Part shown: one piece after another, positions 25,901 through 37,626 of the stretch
Layout: each line of letters starts with the position of its first letter
Position numbering within the stretch: position 1 is the first letter of the stretch
Assembly: GCA_964036155.1 (NCBI GenBank)
Contig: OZ038422.1
Location: forward strand, 29,659,201 to 29,723,200
Direction: 5' to 3'
DNA: 64,000 nucleotides
Source of the DNA: Diploscapter coronatus
Lineage: Eukaryota; Nematoda; Chromadorea; Rhabditida; Rhabditidae
Notes under the pieces: model-generated
Told to the model about the DNA's origin: nothing
The model's input: only the letters and a program-made list of their open reading frames with translations
The model's database searches: none
Made by a program: the position numbers and the translations under genes

Positions 25901-28900
25901 ATTAGAATTCACTAGAAAGATTATGCCGATTAGTTTGTCGTCCAAAAAATTGCAGATGATAATCCTTGATATTTGCCTACGCTTCTTATAATCTCGCATT
26001 TTAGGCTTCATTGAAATAGGATTTTAATGTAAATAGCATTGGCCAAATATCGGCCGCTTATCCTTACCCAAATTAGAAATTACGTCGAAATCATGAGATT
26101 TATGGTAAAATGTTTACTATACTGCAAATTTTCGGGTAAACTAAGTAGTTCCTAAATAAGCTGTAAACCCGAATAATAGCCCATTTAGTTACTTCCATTT
26201 ACGCAAAATGCTTCCTAAATTTCTCTATTACACTGCTAAACTTTTACTACTTACAAGGCAATTTCAGAAGTGTCCGCCTTCGATTTGCCTAATTTTTGGA
26301 CCAAGGGGGTATTTTATGACGCTGCTCACGAACCTGAAGTCGAAAAGTGCTTACGGGTGACAATTTGGACAGAGTAAGATAAGCATCGTTTTGCGTTGCA
26401 GAAAATTGGATGCAAAATTGAAATAAAAAGATTAACATACATTATTTCTTTTCTCTGCCTTCTTCGAATGCGCAGAACGACATTTACTTTTCCTTGCTGC
26501 ATATGCTGCATAGAACGATGCCCATGTTTCCCTGCTCGAACCATCGCCCATCAGCACTTTTTGGCCTCAGATTCGTGATCAGTGTTATGAAATACTCTTT
26601 TAGTCCAAAATCGGGGAAACTGAAGACAGACACTTCAAAAAGCCCCTCCTCCCTTGTCGAGAGACATCATCGTTTGCCATAAAATATTTCGCTTGAAGGG
26701 CGAAATTTCATTTTTCGTTAATTAGCATCTTGAAAATTATTTTCTTTTCTTCAAAATATTGAATTTTTCACGAGTTCGTATCTTGCAAACCGAGATATAT
26801 TTGACACTTACACGCGATGTTTCCGTAATTTCCTGTACGTTAATTATTTTGACCATTATCGCTTTGAAAATAGCATCTAAAGTCGAGGCACGAAATTTTG
26901 CATAAGATTTTTTATTCTATTTTTGCGAAAGATTTTGCCCTTTTAAAAATAGTTCCCTTAAAATAACCCATCAGTACTTTAACTATCATTTTCTTAATTT
27001 ATTTTTTCCTATGTCGCGATTTTAATGAATCTGATCCAGAAGCCCCTTAATGGATAAGTCTAATCTCGGATTTCAAATTCAAGGAATTCCATTTATTTTG
27101 CGGGGTATTTCACTTATTCACGTTTCAGACAGTTTTAATAATCGCTCATAATTTCTGATATCGTGAAACATAGTCATGCGTGTTTCGATATCACACCATT
27201 GTTACTGAATCCTATACTTCGAAATTTCGCTTCATTCATTCATTTCCAAGCTAGACTAATTCTTATCTTCTATCATTTCTTTTATCCTATTTTCCTTAAA
27301 CCTACTTGTTGCATTCTTGTTATTTGCTTTGTTTTCGATGATTGAAGCCTTGCTACGTGTCCAAATGGTTACTTCCAGTCAGATTCACGTTCCACGAACC
27401 TCAGAATTAAATCAATCCTCACTTTCGTGATGTTCTTGTGTGTTAATCAACTAGAGATTCGTTCTCTATTGCTGTAGGATATTTTGATAATCTCATTTGA
27501 AATACTTCACTGAATATTTGAAAGCATAGACTCTATTTATCGTCTGGATCATGATTCCTCTTATGAATGAAGGATATTCGATATATTAAGTCTGTTCTTC
27601 AAGCTTTCTCCTTCATCATTAGAAGTGAGATTTTTCGAGCTTCTCTAGATAAATGAATTTGCAACTCATTCTATAGAAGAGGTGCGCTTCTTCTTGTTTT
27701 AAAATACACAGCAACTAACTTTGTTTAGCATTCGTTTTTCTTTATTTTTATCAGAAAACATCCCTATTTTTATTTGTTCCTTACACGTTAATTATTCTGA
27801 TTCGTCGACATCATGCGCTCTATTTTTGTAACGCTCACGAGCTTATCTCAATGGAACTTTGATAATTTGCATACGTTTTGGTATTTATTATAAAAGACGC
27901 GTCTAAGCAGCGACTTATGAAATAATCTAACGTCGAATATAACGTCTTTAATATTTGTATTCCTTTATTCAGTCCTAAAGTAACACTTTCTGATTTAACT
28001 AACCAGACTTCTAACATTTTAGGCTACAATTTCCCTATTATTCGAGCCAAGACAATCCTTAGAAAGCGGAATTGAATTTTCGAAATACATAAAAAAAATC
28101 TGGTCCTGAAAATGACACTTATTATTTCGCAATTATGCTGACATTTTTCCGAACTGAGTTATGGGTTACCAAAGGCTAGCTTGTCGAGTTTTACGCTATG
28201 AATTCATTAATTTTGCGGGCACATAAGCCCTTAATTTATGAAGATTCAATTACGAAAATCTTAACTATGACCTCAGAGATATGTAAACTTACTTTTTGCG
28301 AGTTTAAGCTACCCTATAAAATTAACTTTGCAACATTTTACCTCATCATTTCGTTGTTCTCGATTTCAGAACTAATATGATAATTTTATTTTTTTTTGTA
28401 AATCATTCCGTTTTTCATATAACAACATTGATTCTCGGGTTATTTCCCCCAAATAATAATGGCTGAATATTTCATAAACTTCCGCGGAACCGCCCGTCTA
28501 CAATACGTGTAAATTTCATAAATATTTGAACGTTGTGCCATGAATCTTGTAGCTTCGAAAAATGAAAAATGAAGAATATAAAGAATAAATAATTTTGAGC
28601 AAATACTAATTCCCCATTGAGGCCAGTCTACTATTTGAGAGGGTAGTCCTAATTTTGAACACCTCTTATTATTTAAGCAAAATCATTTCTGCCCAGAAAA
28701 TTTTCGGAACTATGTCAAGATTGTCACATTTAAATTGGATATTTTATGATGATCCCAACTTTTACCAAAATTGTGGATATAAAAATGCCATTTCCAGGGC
28801 AATGTTTATGATTTGTTTTTTCTCCATCTGAACTGAATATTTCTTCCAGTTCGTATATTTCCCAACGCATCTTGTTACCCTCTATTGTCATTTTTTCATG

Positions 28901-29745
28901 CAATTTCCCAAAACGCGTCATTTTTCGCAAATTTGTAGTAGTCTTCGGTCAAATTTCCGTTCCCCTCGTGCGTATTTGCAAAACATCATAAAATTCTCTT
29001 CGTAAGCCGAAAATTAGGGCATTTCTCGAGATTTTTAGGATTTTGTGGGAGAAAATCTTGATTTTCTGATTTTGAGCCTGATTTTATGAGTTTTAGCTTC
29101 AAAACTTGAACGCTTTCGGCAAACCTTTGATAAAAATGGGTTATTTTAAGAGCGCAGGTGCTTTGTGGACCTGCAAACGTAAGAATATGAAAATTCTTGC
29201 CGCATTTTTGCAAAATTATTGGATTTCCTAGTTTAAGTGGTTTTCCAAGCACGTGGTAGGACTTTTTAGGCTATTTATTTGCTAAGAAAATAGTTTTGGT
29301 TGAAAATTGTATTTATCTGATCCTTGGTTTTCGAAATTCTCTCGGTAAATTAAGATAGGGTTTATCTTAATGAATATCTTCTAGAATAACATCGATTCGT
29401 TGAAGTGGACTTTGAAATTTCCTAGACTAACTAGAATCTGATAACTTATCGATTCATGTCTTCACGCCTGGGTTTCAGAATTAATTCGATTTTAGTGCCT
29501 TAATCACAATATTCTCTTATGGCTGATTTTGACAAATTTCTTATATTCTCGAAACATGCCCAATCTATTGATTATTTCATTGTCTTTTAACAGTCAAACT
29601 ACTCGTGTCAATACTTCAGGAGAAGTATGTATAATATTTTACATTCATTCTGAAACTTATCCAATTCATTTTTACAAATCGTCTATGTGTAGATTTTTAA
29701 AATTTGTTGTGTTTCATTCTTATATTTTAGGTTAATAAACTAGAA
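22952..29745. other. Intergenic region, daf-18 to neuropeptide gene
   Basis: About 6.8 kb with no supported gene. The first part must hold the daf-18 3' UTR, but no clear AATAAA lies in the first 500 bases. A short perfect hairpin is listed separately at 24221-24273. Sections 25150-25720 and 28880-29280 have alternating A and T runs. The last few hundred bases should contain the promoter of the neuropeptide gene. Confidence 0.5.
24221..24273. repeat. Short perfect inverted repeat
   Basis: AGGTGATTTGGAAAT at 24221-24235 is followed 23 bases later by its exact reverse complement ATTTCCAAATCACCT at 24259-24273. The spacer is purely A/T-rich. It could be a very small MITE, a hairpin RNA or a transcription end structure. 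No target-site duplication was evident. Confidence 0.6.
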
Positions 29746-30327
29746 ATGCGTGGGCGTTTCATCTCAGTCTGCCTGCTGCTCATCGCATTCATCGTTCTAT
29801 TCGTTAATGCTGAAGTCGATAAACGGAGTGCTATGGGAGGGTAAGAAGACTATTTGTCATTCTAATTAAAAGAGCTTCAAAATTGAAATCCCCATCTTCC
29901 ATTGAAGTCATAATATATTTATACGAAAGTTAAAAAAAAGAAAAAAAAACTATTCTGCAAGTTAAAGCTTGCTCAATGGATGTTGAAGTAACTATCTTGG
30001 AAGTTGAAATTTTGCTAAGATTAAGCTGAAGTTGTATTTTTATTGCTTTGAATTTTCAGGTCAGCGTTCGGTAGTTTGGATCGAATTCCTATTCAATATT
30101 TGAAGTTGTACCGAAGTCATGGAAAACGAGCTGTCTTGAATCCGACCGTTTATGATAGTGAGTCATCATTTTTCCTGCTAAAATATTATAAGTTCGACTA
30201 GTTTCGCCAAATACTGATGAAACGACAAGGATTGTATTAGTTGAAGAAATCTTAGTTTTCAAAAATATTGAAACTTATCCGAAAAGTTTCAGTTCCCTCC
30301 TCATACGATACGTTCTACATGGATTAA
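29746..30327 (+). CDS. Neuropeptide-like precursor, 75 residues
   Basis: Three exons, 29746-29840, 30060-30157 and 30293-30327, join in phase. The ATG follows an acceptor-like ATATTTTAG at 29722-29730, so trans-splicing is likely. Residues 1-22 form a signal peptide with a hydrophobic core (CLLLIAFIVLFVNA). Dibasic KR sites follow: DKR, then a 25-residue stretch beginning SAMGGSAFG and ending LKLYRSH, then GKR, then AVLNPTVYD and a short acidic tail ending TFYMD. The Gly before KR predicts an amidated ...YRSH-amide. A small secreted precursor with a signal peptide, KR sites and an amidation Gly is the usual nematode neuropeptide (nlp) layout. I do not recognise the peptide as a named family. 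It is convergent with the NPAX gene. Confidence 0.75.
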
Positions 30328-31308
30328 ATCATCCCATATCACTTCAAATAAGCATTATTCAATTTTTCTACCATCAAAATCATCGCAAATCCAGGCAATT
30401 AAATCGGTACAATCTCAATTAGATAGTCAAATTTGTGTATTTCGTATATTTTAAGCAATGAATTTGTTTGTTAAACAGATTTTTCGATAAAACAAATTAT
30501 TTATTTCGTACTATCATTCAATATTTTGCGAATCGATGTAAATTCAAATTGGACCGGATTAGCGGTTCACCGGGCTCAAAAATGCAGCTTTGTTTACTGT
30601 CGATTTTCGTAAAATTAGCGAAGTTTTCTGTAGGATTGAAAATCATCAAAATGCATCTCAAGGCCGATTTTGGACGTGAAATCAACAGCACTGACAAATG
30701 GATAGAGCATGAACTTCTGAATCTAGCACGTTTGCAGAGATTTTCTGCAAAGATGAAGAACGCGTCAAACTCTACCCATTTTCAAGGCATGAAATAAAAT
30801 AAGATAACTTGAAAATTTCACGATATCGTGGCTAAAGCTATCCTATTTTCGATATCATACAATTTCCAAACCAACCACAAATAAAATAGAGATCATGACA
30901 TTCCACAAACAAGGTACTCAATTGGGAGAAATTTATAAAATTTAGACAAAATAAAATATCATTGGTCGGTACCTTACATTGCCACCAATTCGTCAAATAT
31001 TATGAAGTAAACGATTAATTAATTCTCAAATAAAATATTATGCGTTTCCAAATAAATGCTATATACCCATAATGAATAAAATGGAGGCAGGTATAGTTCG
31101 TGAAGATATGAATTCTCTCAGCTACAGTTTGGACTTGAGTTTCATTTGTAACCAGGATATCTTGACAGCTCAAAAATGCTGTCAACACATTAATAAACTT
31201 AATGAATGCTCAGATTTCTCAACTTGACACTAAAGTTATTGGAAACTTAAGTTACTGCACAGCATCACCGGTTGGTTGAAACTGAATGAGTTTAAGAAAA
31301 TTCTTAGC
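30328..31308. other. Convergent 3' region with repeated AATAAA
   Basis: This is the gap between the neuropeptide gene (+) and the NPAX gene (-). The + strand has a series of AATAAA hexamers, mostly within AAATAAAAT contexts, near 30786, 30881, 30949, 31027, 31051 and 31074. They are candidate cleavage signals for the neuropeptide gene or an AT-rich degenerate repeat. The open frame at 30468-30797 has a TTG start and unremarkable composition and is not called. Confidence 0.4.
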
Positions 31309-34300
31309 CTAGAAGTTATGAATAACGTGTGTGGGTGTATGCTGTGCATAGCAGTCAGTGACCATCGAGTACGAAGTCGGCAGTGATGTGGACTGAGGCA
31401 TGCCCGAGTGAGTGACGATGTGCGAGACGATCGGGTAGCCGGGGAAAGAATAGGAATACTGAGTTGGGGAGGCGAGGTTCTGAAAATTCAAACATTATTT
31501 TGATGCAAAGAAGAGGTGGTCAGCTTCAAAAGATTGCACGGTTGCCAATTTCTGATAACGGTGTCCCAATGTTATCTCTTCAGAAAAGATGCAGCCCTTC
31601 GAGCACTTTAACATGTTCAAATAGTTATGCAAAAATGATTCGTTTCACCAGTTTTACACCCATTTGGCAAGTCTTCGAGAGAAAAACCTTATAGAATTTT
31701 CTTACCGCTCTGATCGGCACATATTCCGAGTGCATCTGCGGCGGTGGCTGATTTGCGATCGGTGAGTGCATCGTGTTGACGGTCATCGGTGAGTGCTGAT
31801 GGATAGGCATAGGCGAGCCCTGCTGCAGGCTGCTGCACTGGACGGGCGAGAGTTGCATCGGCTCAGTCTTGCATTCGTAGGACGGCTGCTCAGTCACCAC
31901 AGACACGGTGGTGGACTGCTGCGGGAACTGCTCGCATTGGCCGGCCTGTTGCGGCGAGCACTGCATGTCCATCGATCCCTGCGACTGCATCTGACTCTTT
32001 CTTCTTCGCGTACGGCGCTGTTCTGGAGAAGATGCAGGTGAGAGAATGCCCGTGGTGCGGTACCTGAACCGTAGTGTGACTGAGTGTCATCTTCAGTTTC
32101 ATTTTCTTACCGACTGATGATTTTGGAGACACATCCATGGGAGATACAGAGAAGCTTGGAGATCGCGTTGACCTGAAATTTGCATTTTCATCGAAAAAAC
32201 CCACAGCATCCTCAAGTATTTCAACTTATGAGATTTTTTGTCTTTAGATAAAAGTAAATAGGTGTTTACCTTCATGCCGTTCATGTGGTGCTCGATGATT
32301 CTGGTGCGGTCTTCCATCGACAGAGGGCGTCCAGGGCAATAGGGTCGGCCATAGAGGTTCGTGCCTGAAAATCATGCCATTATTCATTTTTTCCCCTCAA
32401 ATTTTCCCATTCCTTCCCAGAATTGTTCCCCACTACCGTAAGCTGAACCTTAACACTTGTTTGTTAATTTTCGATTTCGTTCATGTTCATATTCCTCGGC
32501 CCGATTGACATATTCTGCCCTTTCGCGATGGTGATATCATGTGTGTGGGGGACCCCATCGGAGTGTGCGTTTCTGAGGCATTTACGACCGATGCGAAAAC
32601 CAGATTGACCGGACTGATTTTTTCTCGCGCGACAAAGGCAGGTGATGCGAAGGGAAGACGCTGCTACAGATGTGAGGGAAGACCTGGCTGAGAGGAGAGA
32701 CGCAGCAGCAGCAGATGGGCGCCCGCGCCGACGCCAACCCAGACTACATACAAATCAGCCTCGTCGTTAGTGAATAAAAAAAGCACATCGACAAAAAATC
32801 GTAAATCGAAGATTTTTACCGTGAATTTATTTATGTCTTTCGCCCAAATTTACTCCGCGACTTATGTCATTCTCTCGAGAAAACAACGATAGGAAAATCG
32901 TGACTTTCGCGAAAGTTAATGATGATAGCCAAAATTCGAGTAGTAGAGTCAAACTAAATTTTTTCGTCTGAGGGAAACGTATCAGCTGGAAAACTGTAGC
33001 CTGAGGTCGAAGGAGCAATAAATTAGATTGTAAGAGAATCGTAAAAGTTTATCGATGATTGGGAAGAATGTGTGGGTTGGTTGCCTGCAGCTAAAATGCA
33101 AATTTAATGAACAACAATTTTCTCTAAAAATAAATTAGAAAACTGCGTTGTAATTCAGAAAACCAAATTATAACCGAGTATATGGAGTTTCTCAATTTCA
33201 TTCTGATGTTTTTATCAAAGACCAAAGAATTATTTCAATGCGTTGTTTCCCTCCAAAGCGATTTGGTGCGGATCTCTTTAGATTTCGTGAGAAATAACAC
33301 TATCTCTCGATGATAACTTATTATGGGTCAAGGTTTAACGAGTCTAGAATTACCTATTACTCTATTTGATTATCATAATATTCATACCCTGTTCAAGATG
33401 TTATAATTTGATATCCCTTTCTAAAATTTAAAATCATGAAAAAGTAAGGAGATGATCATGATAAATAGAATTTAGTTCTAATCTTGACTCTTGAGAATTT
33501 GTTTCATTGTGGCCGAAAATTAGTAATTCGAAAAAAAAAATCTGTTCATACTATGATTCTTCTTATTTGAAAATAAGGTTTTTTTTATTAACATTCCTCT
33601 TCTCATTAATGATATTATCATAGATCAAAGACTATTGCAAGAATTTTACTCCCTTATTTACTATTCTTGGTACTACCTGTCTCTCTTCATCTATCACCCG
33701 TATCTTGAACGCATTGTGCGTAGTGATTTTATCGTATTGATGCTATTTACAATGCCAAAATACATAAACTTCTCGTCGGGTAATTGCCCTTGTTGTTTTG
33801 GGTGAAAAATCAGTAGACAGTCGCGATCACATAAATTGCCATCATTTGCAAGTGCAGCGCATAGTGAACTGATCAACCTATCCCTCGCGTTTTCTCTGCA
33901 AAGTTGTGATAAAACCACTATCGTTATCATTAAGTCTGATTTTTCTGATAGCATAAAATACTGTAGCTTCAAAGTAACTACTTTTTATACCAAGAAGGAA
34001 GTAGTAGACTGATAAAAATGATAGTGGCTTAAAAAGTTGGCTTTCTCTAAACATCAAATGATTCTTGATACAAAATTCAATATAACATGCTAATTTCTGA
34101 TCGGCAATATTGAAGTGTGACATTTTTCTGACCAATTCAAATTTCATAATTTTTCTCAAAGAACGTGAAATTTCAAAGAAAACTCGTATCTCAAAACTTT
34201 CCTGTTCGTTAGGGGGAAAAAAACTCGAAAGGCCGATCGGGGGTGAGATTTGGCAAACCCATTTATCATAATGTCAAAATATCACTCAACTGTCAATTTC

Positions 34301-37300
34301 ATTCTCACCCTTCTTTTTCGATTTGTAAAGATATTGAAGTAAATTGGAGGTGAGAAATACATGATAAAATACTTTGCATTTGATATGGTGTGGGGTTATT
34401 TGATTGATCTTTACATTCTTTACTTTTACTATCATTTACAAAATGACTAATGCAGTGCTGATAGTGAAAGTACAAAACAAAGCCAAAAAGTCACTATTAT
34501 TGCCATTTAACTCAATTAACAAGGTAAATTATGTACCGAAGAGTAGCTAGTAACTTTGAAAATAGCTGCATTAGATGATATAGTCCGATACCAACTATTT
34601 TTTTAAATAATGTAAAAACAAAATTGATCTTTTGAGCCGCTACAAGAAATGTATTGAAAAATGATATTAATCATTTTATACTATCTTTCGAAAAATCTCG
34701 TAAGTGGTTCAGAAAGTCGTTCGCTCAGACTGCTGAAAAAGGAAGTTCACGGGAAAAATTTCACATAGCGTTCAAGATAGTAAATTTCAAAGTTTAAATG
34801 GCTCTTGATATTTGGAAAATTTTCAGAGCTCTTCTAATCTAACTTCAAGACAATTTATTTTTCTCAAAAAGCCGCTTTCTAGGGCGAATAACGGTTCAAA
34901 AATCTTCTTGCCACAGATTTCATAACATTTTGATCGTTTCACGGGTTCTGTGCTATGTCAAGGTTTCTTTTAGTGTTGCTGCTTCAGATCGACTCACGTG
35001 CCCTTGTTGCCGACCAACGCCCAAAATTTTTTCGCGTCCGATTTTCGCAGTTTTGTTGTAATTTTTTCTCGCAGATGCAGCAGAAAAAGATGGAGCGATA
35101 TCGGCAAAACCAACGATTCTTCAATACTTTTCGTTCTCTGAACAACGCGGAAAAGAATGTAGCAATTGAACCGAAAAAAATATCAACACAGGAAAAAGAT
35201 TTTTGATTCTTCGCCACTCGCTTCGATTTGATTCGTTTGATTTCTATTTTTACCGATTCACCGAAAAAGTTGAAACAAAGAATTCGAATTATACGTGTCA
35301 AACAACTTCAGCGAAATTATTTGTAAAGTGAATTTCGAAATAACCAATCAACCACTCGCTATTTATTAGCTTTATTATCAAACGATTTAGATTTCATCAA
35401 CCTTCCATCCGTCCCAAAAGTGTGATAGATACAGATACCGTACTTCATCATGGTTTATCTCAGCTTTTGCGCATCGGATAAGAAATTTCGGTCATAGACA
35501 AAAGGCGCAAAGAATATGGATCAAAAGAAAATCCAAACTTGTTCTACTCTTAAAAAGTTATCCTGATCGATCAGGGAGAACTTGAAAAGTACTATTCACC
35601 AAAATTTCTTCCCAATTTCCATATTCGAAAAGAAGATAAAATATATCCCCACCTTTTCGTTTCTTCCTTCCATCCTCTTTCGACATCGAGGTTTCAGAAG
35701 TCGTGGTGCTCGCCGGAGAGCCCTCTGCTTCTGCAAATTCACGACGCTCGTTTTCGTTGCAGTAGATATCGCAGACGCCGTTAATGCCCTGAAAATTCGC
35801 AAATGATTAAGAATAGAAATTAACTGATTTTAAAAATTCAGTATAAATCATTCGTCTTACAACTAAAATGATATCACATTAATTAGCTGATTATGCAAAA
35901 TATCACTAGCAAAATGTTGAAATTTCTCCCATTTCGCCCAATTTCTCTTTTGACTGACGAGAACTAATGAAATCGATGATAGGAATGAAACTGGAGTCAT
36001 TTTTATTCGACGATGCAAAAAGTTGCAGAAAACAAAATCGATATTGTTTAGATGGCTATTTTTATCGTGCTGGCTGGTATTTTGATATGATCAATCAATT
36101 TGCTAAACAATAGCGTGGGGTGGTTGCAATTTCTCTAAGCGTGACCTGTTGCAGACACCGTGACTGAACGCTGAATTCAGTTGTTTTTCCGGGTTTTCAC
36201 GGCAAATTTACTCGAAGCGGTTTCGCGTTTCAGGGTTACTCATCCCGTGATAAAAATAAAAAAATTGACTAATCAAAACATGGTGCAAATTTCCTAATCC
36301 TCAAGAAGTGACCAATTTTGACCAAATGATAAAACACGGAAAATCACAAGAAATCGAACAAAAGATCCAGAAAATGAGAGAGCATACCGTAATCGGGATG
36401 AGGTATCCGACAAAGTGTTGTCTGTTTTCGTCGGCGTATTCGAAATCTTGGTAGTAGCTCATGATTATTTGAGAAGCTCAAGGTTTAAACCGTTGGGTTC
36501 AAAATTAGGGCCTAGAGATTCGAGATAACCGGAAAGTATTCGAGTTTGACTTCGAGAATGATAGACCGTTTGGCAGGTTGAGTGAATGGCAAGAGGGAGT
36601 GAGTGACTGCTGGACGGGCCGATAGAAGACTGATACCGTCGACGAAGGGGCAGAAAACGGGGCTGCTGCTGCGGAGAGCGGCGTAAATGAACTGAACTGG
36701 ATTTTTCTCTCACCGCCTCTCTTCCCGCGCCGAAGTTTTTCACAAGGGCATTTTTCTCTCTCTCTCTCTCACCGACGCTTAGCATACCCACATCACCTCT
36801 CTTCGCTTTTTTTGTCTCTATTTTGTACCCATTTTCTCTAGCGCTTTGTCTTTACCCCTATAAGGAAAAAATGGTGAGCCGAAAAAATCAGTGACTGGTG
36901 ATTTTTCGCAGGGCCACCCCCTCTTATACCTTGCCCGACTTCAACATTGACTTGTTGTTGCTGATGATGCTTGAGAAAATAGGCTATTCGATAAAGCATA
37001 AATTGATTAGAGAAACAATAGGGTTGGAGAAGTTGGCAGAATAGTAAATGAAATCATTCATTCTAATTTTAGGGGAAAATACCGTACCCCCACGCAATTC
37101 GCTAAAGAAGAAGTTTGATTACTAATCGAATGCGTCTGCGATTTTTTTTTCCATACTTTGAGTACCGTCAATCACGAGTGCTAATTACAGTTTTTGCCAA
37201 ACGAGTAGCTTTGATAAGGAGTACGATAAAATGTAAAACATCGATCGAATTGGGAGAATTTTATGAACCAAATGGTCTTTAGTTATTATTCAAAAAAGTA

Positions 37301-37626
37301 TTCCTTAGCGATGCACGTTATGTAGAAGAGTAGGATACTGAATTTCTTCGTGTTTGATAAATTCCTTTCGAAAGAAAATGAAATTCAGCAGATTTATTTC
37401 AATTCCCTCGGAAGATGATGAATTTTTTTGTTTTGGTCAGTGGCATAATAACTGCCAAAAACTCAGATATTAGGAATTTCTTGAAACTTACACGTAGCCA
37501 ATTATTGAAGTCCCTTTCCAGAGTGGCGGGAGTCGAGGTGTCGATGACACAAGAACAGTCGGCAGAGCAGGACGAGCACTCGGGCTTGTCGTCCATTGTC
37601 AAATCATCGAAGCTTGACGAATCCAT
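31309..37626 (-). CDS. NPAX-type transcription factor (PAI half of paired domain only)
   Basis: Minus-strand exons in transcript order: 37626-37492 or 36462-36388 (alternative firsts), then 35788-35653, 32364-32270, 32172-32111, 32063-31706 and 31479-31309. Phases agree; products are about 318 or 298 residues. In the shorter form residues 71-124 are the N-terminal paired subdomain: TNLYGRPYCPGRPLSMEDR, HHMNGMKVNAISKLLCISHG, CVSKIISRYRTTG, matching the Pax core GRPL...SHGCVSKI. The C-terminal RED subdomain and a homeodomain are missing; a basic RRTRRRKS patch and a Gln/Pro/Ser/Met-rich tail follow, ending THVIHNF. C. elegans has several such genes (npax). The protein should bind DNA in the nucleus, and its tail resembles an activation domain. 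Which npax gene it matches cannot be told here. Confidence 0.88.
32365..35652 (-). other. Large NPAX intron with GC-rich internal patch
   Basis: A 3.3 kb intron separates the acidic N-terminal exon from the paired-domain exon. At 32530-32760 it is clearly more GC-rich and contains GAGAGACGCAG at 32695-32705 next to (CAG)n, the same motif that clusters in front of daf-18. This could be an internal promoter for a shorter form beginning at the paired domain. An open frame on the other strand at 34955-35206 is discussed under rejected items. Confidence 0.4.
36463..36860 (-). promoter_or_regulatory. Probable promoter of the short NPAX form
   Basis: Directly upstream (minus strand) of the ATG at 36462 there is an in-frame stop and no usable acceptor in phase, so this exon must begin a transcript or receive a spliced leader. 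The upstream 400 bases are GC-richer than their surroundings and contain a (CT)n/(GA)n tract near 36755-36772 and GC-rich blocks at 36590-36740. This is inferred from composition only. Confidence 0.4.

Noticed and set aside
30468..30797. 109-codon frame downstream of the neuropeptide gene
   Set aside because: It starts at TTG, has no domain or splice signals, and lies in the convergent 3' region.
34955..35206. Plus-strand frame with a signal-peptide-like start (MSRFLLVLLLQ) inside the NPAX intron
   Set aside because: The hydrophobic start is the only support; the rest is Gln/Arg/Phe-rich without a domain, and no promoter or splice context is evident.
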